Both the position numbers and the translations under genes were made by a program. A stretch of DNA of 7,715 bases from an uncultured Lachnospiraceae bacterium (GTDB lineage Bacteria; Bacillota; Clostridia; Lachnospirales; Lachnospiraceae), in NCBI GenBank assembly GCA_900555195.1, contig USKC01000143.1:1-7715 (forward strand), given 5' to 3'. Each line of letters begins with the position of its first letter. Within the stretch, counting starts at the first letter, position 1. Under the pieces are notes generated by a model. It made no database searches. It was given only the letters and a program-made list of their open reading frames with translations, and was not told the DNA's origin. Positions 6,224 through 7,715 of this stretch are shown here, one piece after another.

Positions 6224-7137
6224 TATAAGCTCACCTTCCTTCCTGTCAGATCCAGGAAAATATCCTCCAGGGTCTGCTGCTGTTCTTCAATGCGTAAAAG
6301 ACCGATGCCGGAAGCGGACAAACCGGCCATGAGTGCGGCCAGTTCCTCGTCGGGCATATCCCGGAAGGCCAGAACATCATCCTGCAGAACACAGGAAATC
6401 TTCCGTGCGGTCAGATACCGGAAGGCGGCTTTATTGTCCAGCGTGCGAAGCCGGATCTGCTTTCGGCTGTGTTCATATAAATGGGCCAGGCTGTCCTGAA
6501 AGATCAGGCAGCCCCGGTCAATGATGCCGGTATGAGTGGCCATCTGATCGATTTCACTGAGCAGGTGGCTGGAAACCATAACGGTCATGCCATATTTTTG
6601 GGGGAGGGAGCGTATGAGTTCGCGCATCTCCTGAATGCCTGCGGGATCCAGGCCGTTGGTGGGCTCATCCAGAAGGAGAAGGCGCGGCCTTCCCAGAAGG
6701 GCAGCGGCCAGCCCCAGGCGCTGCTTCATGCCAAGGGAATAGTGGCCGGCTTTCTTGTGCTGTTGTTTTTCCATCCGCACGATGCGCAGCACTTCATCGA
6801 TCTGCGCCGGAGGAATCTGCTTCAGCAGGCAGACGATTTCCAGGTTTTCTCTTCCGGTAAGATGTGCATAATAGGAAGGAGATTCGATGAGGGAACCGGT
6901 TTCCTGAAGGATTTGCAGCCGGTTTTGTGCGTTCATTACATTCCCCAGGATTTTCACCTGCCCTTCATTGGGCTTTACCAGCCCCAGGATCATTTTCATC
7001 GTGGTGCTTTTGCCCGCCCCGTTGGGGCCGAGGAAGCCGTAAATGCTTCCTTCCGGGATCTTCAGATCCACATGGTTCACACAGGGCGTCTTATGATATT
7101 CTTTGGTCAGATTCTGTGTTTTTACGGCGTATGCCAT
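6223..7137 (-). CDS. ABC transporter ATPase of a lantibiotic/antimicrobial-peptide immunity exporter (LanF/CprA/BcrA-like)
   Basis: This 304-residue cytoplasmic protein powers the two downstream permeases. It has Walker A GPNGAGKST (37-45), signature SLGMKQ (134-139), Walker B LLLLDEP with catalytic D157-E158, a D-loop GLDP, and the switch histidine in SSHLLSE (H191). In place of the usual Q-loop glutamine it reads GSLIESPSYY, with E85; this glutamate E-loop is characteristic of LanF-type immunity ATPases (family knowledge). The tail beyond 220 is a variable accessory domain ending in TLEDIFLDLTGRKVSL, a common end for the BcrA/LanF group. The start at 7137 is chosen because MAYAVKTQNLTKEY aligns with the usual start of the fold and GAAGGGA lies just upstream; in-frame ATGs at 7149 and 7203 have no ribosome binding site. 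It is first in a three-gene operon. Whether the target is a lantibiotic, bacitracin or a host peptide cannot be told. Confidence 0.92.
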   Translation of the reverse strand: MAYAVKTQNLTKEYHKTPCVNHVDLKIPEGSIYGFLGPNGAGKSTTMKMILGLVKPNEGQVKILGNVMNAQNRLQILQETGSLIESPSYYAHLTGRENLEIVCLLKQIPPAQIDEVLRIVRMEKQQHKKAGHYSLGMKQRLGLAAALLGRPRLLLLDEPTNGLDPAGIQEMRELIRSLPQKYGMTVMVSSHLLSEIDQMATHTGIIDRGCLIFQDSLAHLYEHSRKQIRLRTLDNKAAFRYLTARKISCVLQDDVLAFRDMPDEELAALMAGLSASGIGLLRIEEQQQTLEDIFLDLTGRKVSL

Positions 7138-7140
7138 GAT

Positions 7141-7147
7141 TCCCTTC
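7141..7147 (-). promoter_or_regulatory. Probable ribosome binding site of the exporter ATPase gene
   Basis: Read on the minus strand, GAAGGGA lies three bases before the ATG at 7137 (four bases from the GGG core). The spacing is slightly short, but the two earlier in-frame ATGs (7149 and 7203) have nothing resembling a binding site within 15 bases. Confidence 0.5.
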
Positions 7148-7261
7148 ATTCCGGAACGCGAATGCGCGGTGAAGCCCGTAAATTTTCCCGTCCCTTCTTT
7201 CATTCCCGGCGCTGATGAGGCCGGCTTTGCTGTTTGATTCTTCTGTAGCTTACCAATTCTC

Positions 7262-7300
7262 CCTTAATCGCCGATGAAGCCTACCTTACTTTTACCTTAA
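7262..7300 (-). promoter_or_regulatory. Phased TTAAGG-type repeats, candidate response-regulator operator
   Basis: On the plus strand CCTTAA, CCTTAC and CCTTAA occur at 7262-7267, 7284-7289 and 7295-7300, with starts 22 and 11 bp apart. Read toward the exporter operon they are TTAAGG, GTAAGG and TTAAGG. The closest pair extends to the 7-bp direct repeat TACCTTA (7282-7288 and 7293-7299). OmpR-family regulators commonly bind direct repeats spaced about 10-11 bp on one face of the helix, and such a regulator gene begins next door. The repeats lie 125-163 bp upstream of the ATPase start; no convincing -10 box for the exporter operon was identified. Confidence 0.5.
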
Positions 7301-7315
7301 ATTTTCCCCTGCGCT

Positions 7316-7345
7316 ATGGCAGGATGGGAAAGGGGCGGATATAAT
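7316..7345 (+). promoter_or_regulatory. Probable sigma-A promoter of the response regulator gene
   Basis: A perfect TATAAT lies at 7340-7345. Eighteen bases upstream, ATGGCA (7316-7321) matches the -35 consensus at four of six positions. Transcription would start near 7352, giving a leader of about 65 bases before the ATG at 7417. The -35 box lies 16 bp from the nearest phased repeat, so a regulator bound there could also influence its own promoter. Confidence 0.6.
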
Positions 7346-7356
7346 TAAGAAAAAAC

Positions 7357-7398
7357 GGTGCTGCCCGTGCAAAATCCTGAAAAGGGTGCTGCCTGTGC
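7357..7398 (+). repeat. 14-bp direct repeat in the regulator leader
   Basis: GGTGCTGCCCGTGC (7357-7370) recurs as GGTGCTGCCTGTGC (7385-7398) with one mismatch; the starts are 28 bp apart. Both copies lie downstream of the probable -10 box, so they would be transcribed in the leader. The second copy can form a small stem GCTGC/GCGGC (7388-7392 with 7397-7401). It may be a protein-binding site, a leader RNA element or a local duplication. Confidence 0.6.
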
Positions 7399-7416
7399 GG
7401 CGGAAAAGAGAAGAAA

Positions 7417-7715
7417 ATGAACAGTATATATGACAGCAGATTATTGGTAGTGGATGACAACGAGGAACTGTGCAAAATGCTTCTGGACATGCTGACAAGA
7501 GAGGGGTATCGTTATGTGGCCGCTGTGGGAACCTGTGCGGAGGCAATGACCTATTTCACACCGCAGGATACGGCGCCGGATCTGATTATTCTTGACATCA
7601 ATCTGCCGGACGGAGACGGATTCTGGCTGATGCAGCGGATCCGGATGGTATCCCAGGCCCCGGTGCTGTTCCTGTCAGCCCGGGATGAGGACAATGACCG
7701 GCTTCTCGGGCTAGG
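7417..7715 (+). CDS. Two-component response regulator, N-terminal receiver domain (truncated by window end)
   Basis: Ninety-nine residues are visible before the window ends. They form most of a receiver domain: the acidic pair D13-D14 in LLVVDDNEEL, the phosphoacceptor D60 in LIILDINLPDGDGF, and the hydroxyl residue S87 in VLFLSARDED. The conserved lysine and any DNA-binding domain lie beyond the edge. The sequence pattern (LPDGDGF, LSAR-DE-D-L-GL) is typical of OmpR-family regulators with a winged-helix output domain, which is inferred rather than seen. The ATG at 7417 is the only plausible start; its ribosome binding site is weak (AAGAGAAG nearby). The gene is divergent from the exporter operon and probably controls it, as CprR and similar regulators control peptide-resistance exporters. 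A histidine kinase gene probably follows outside the window. Confidence 0.93.
   Translation, partial: MNSIYDSRLLVVDDNEELCKMLLDMLTREGYRYVAAVGTCAEAMTYFTPQDTAPDLIILDINLPDGDGFWLMQRIRMVSQAPVLFLSARDEDNDRLLGL

Noticed and set aside
6481..7215. A 244-codon plus-strand frame opposite the exporter ATPase
   Set aside because: It is antisense to a gene with intact Walker A, signature and Walker B motifs and has no domain of its own.
7316..7348. A ten-codon peptide frame in the divergent region
   Set aside because: It has no ribosome binding site and overlaps the -35 and -10 boxes of the regulator promoter, so it would not be transcribed from it.
1..7715. CRISPR arrays, insertion sequences, tRNA or rRNA genes
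   Set aside because: No regularly spaced repeats with unique spacers, no transposase-like protein or flanking inverted repeats, and no recognisable tRNA or rRNA segments were seen.

Overview
The window appears to come from an anaerobic Gram-positive bacterium of the class Clostridia, most likely Lachnospiraceae or a close relative. The reasons are strong AGGAGG-type ribosome binding sites, moderate GC content, a binding-protein sugar importer with no ATPase gene in view, and a lantibiotic-immunity-type exporter beside a response regulator. No marker gene fixes the taxon, so this is an inference from style and content.

Left part (1-4712, plus strand): a carbohydrate uptake and degradation operon. 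It holds the end of an extracellular sugar-binding lipoprotein gene, two MalF/MalG-type permease genes with clear EAA loops, and a cytoplasmic glycoside hydrolase family 2 enzyme that looks most like a beta-mannosidase. The likely order of events is capture of an oligosaccharide outside the cell, import through the two permeases powered by an ATPase encoded elsewhere (MsmX-like), and cleavage of the non-reducing sugar inside. A perfectly paired 15-bp hairpin lies between the binding-protein and permease genes, where such operons often set the ratio of binding protein to permease. The 159-bp gap before the hydrolase gene holds two further hairpins.

Right part (4736-7137, minus strand): a compact three-gene operon for an ABC-2 exporter of the lantibiotic/antimicrobial-peptide immunity type (LanFEG, CprABC or BcrAB-like). 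It has one ATPase with the glutamate-containing E-loop typical of LanF proteins, and two paralogous six-helix permeases. The genes overlap or nearly touch (TAATG overlap, then a 3-base gap). The operon converges on the hydrolase gene across only 23 bp, and a GC-rich hairpin covers the junction.

Right end (7417 onward, plus strand): the receiver domain of a response regulator begins, divergent from the exporter operon and cut by the window edge. The 279-bp divergent region holds a recognisable promoter for the regulator, CCTTAA-type repeats spaced at multiples of 11 bp on the exporter side, and a 14-bp direct repeat in the regulator's probable leader. This matches the usual arrangement of a two-component system controlling a peptide-resistance exporter, though the kinase gene is not in view.

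Nothing in the window proves a wholly new system. The points most worth following are the hydrolase with unusual active-site-flanking motifs, the phased repeats between exporter and regulator, and the strong hairpin in the sugar operon.
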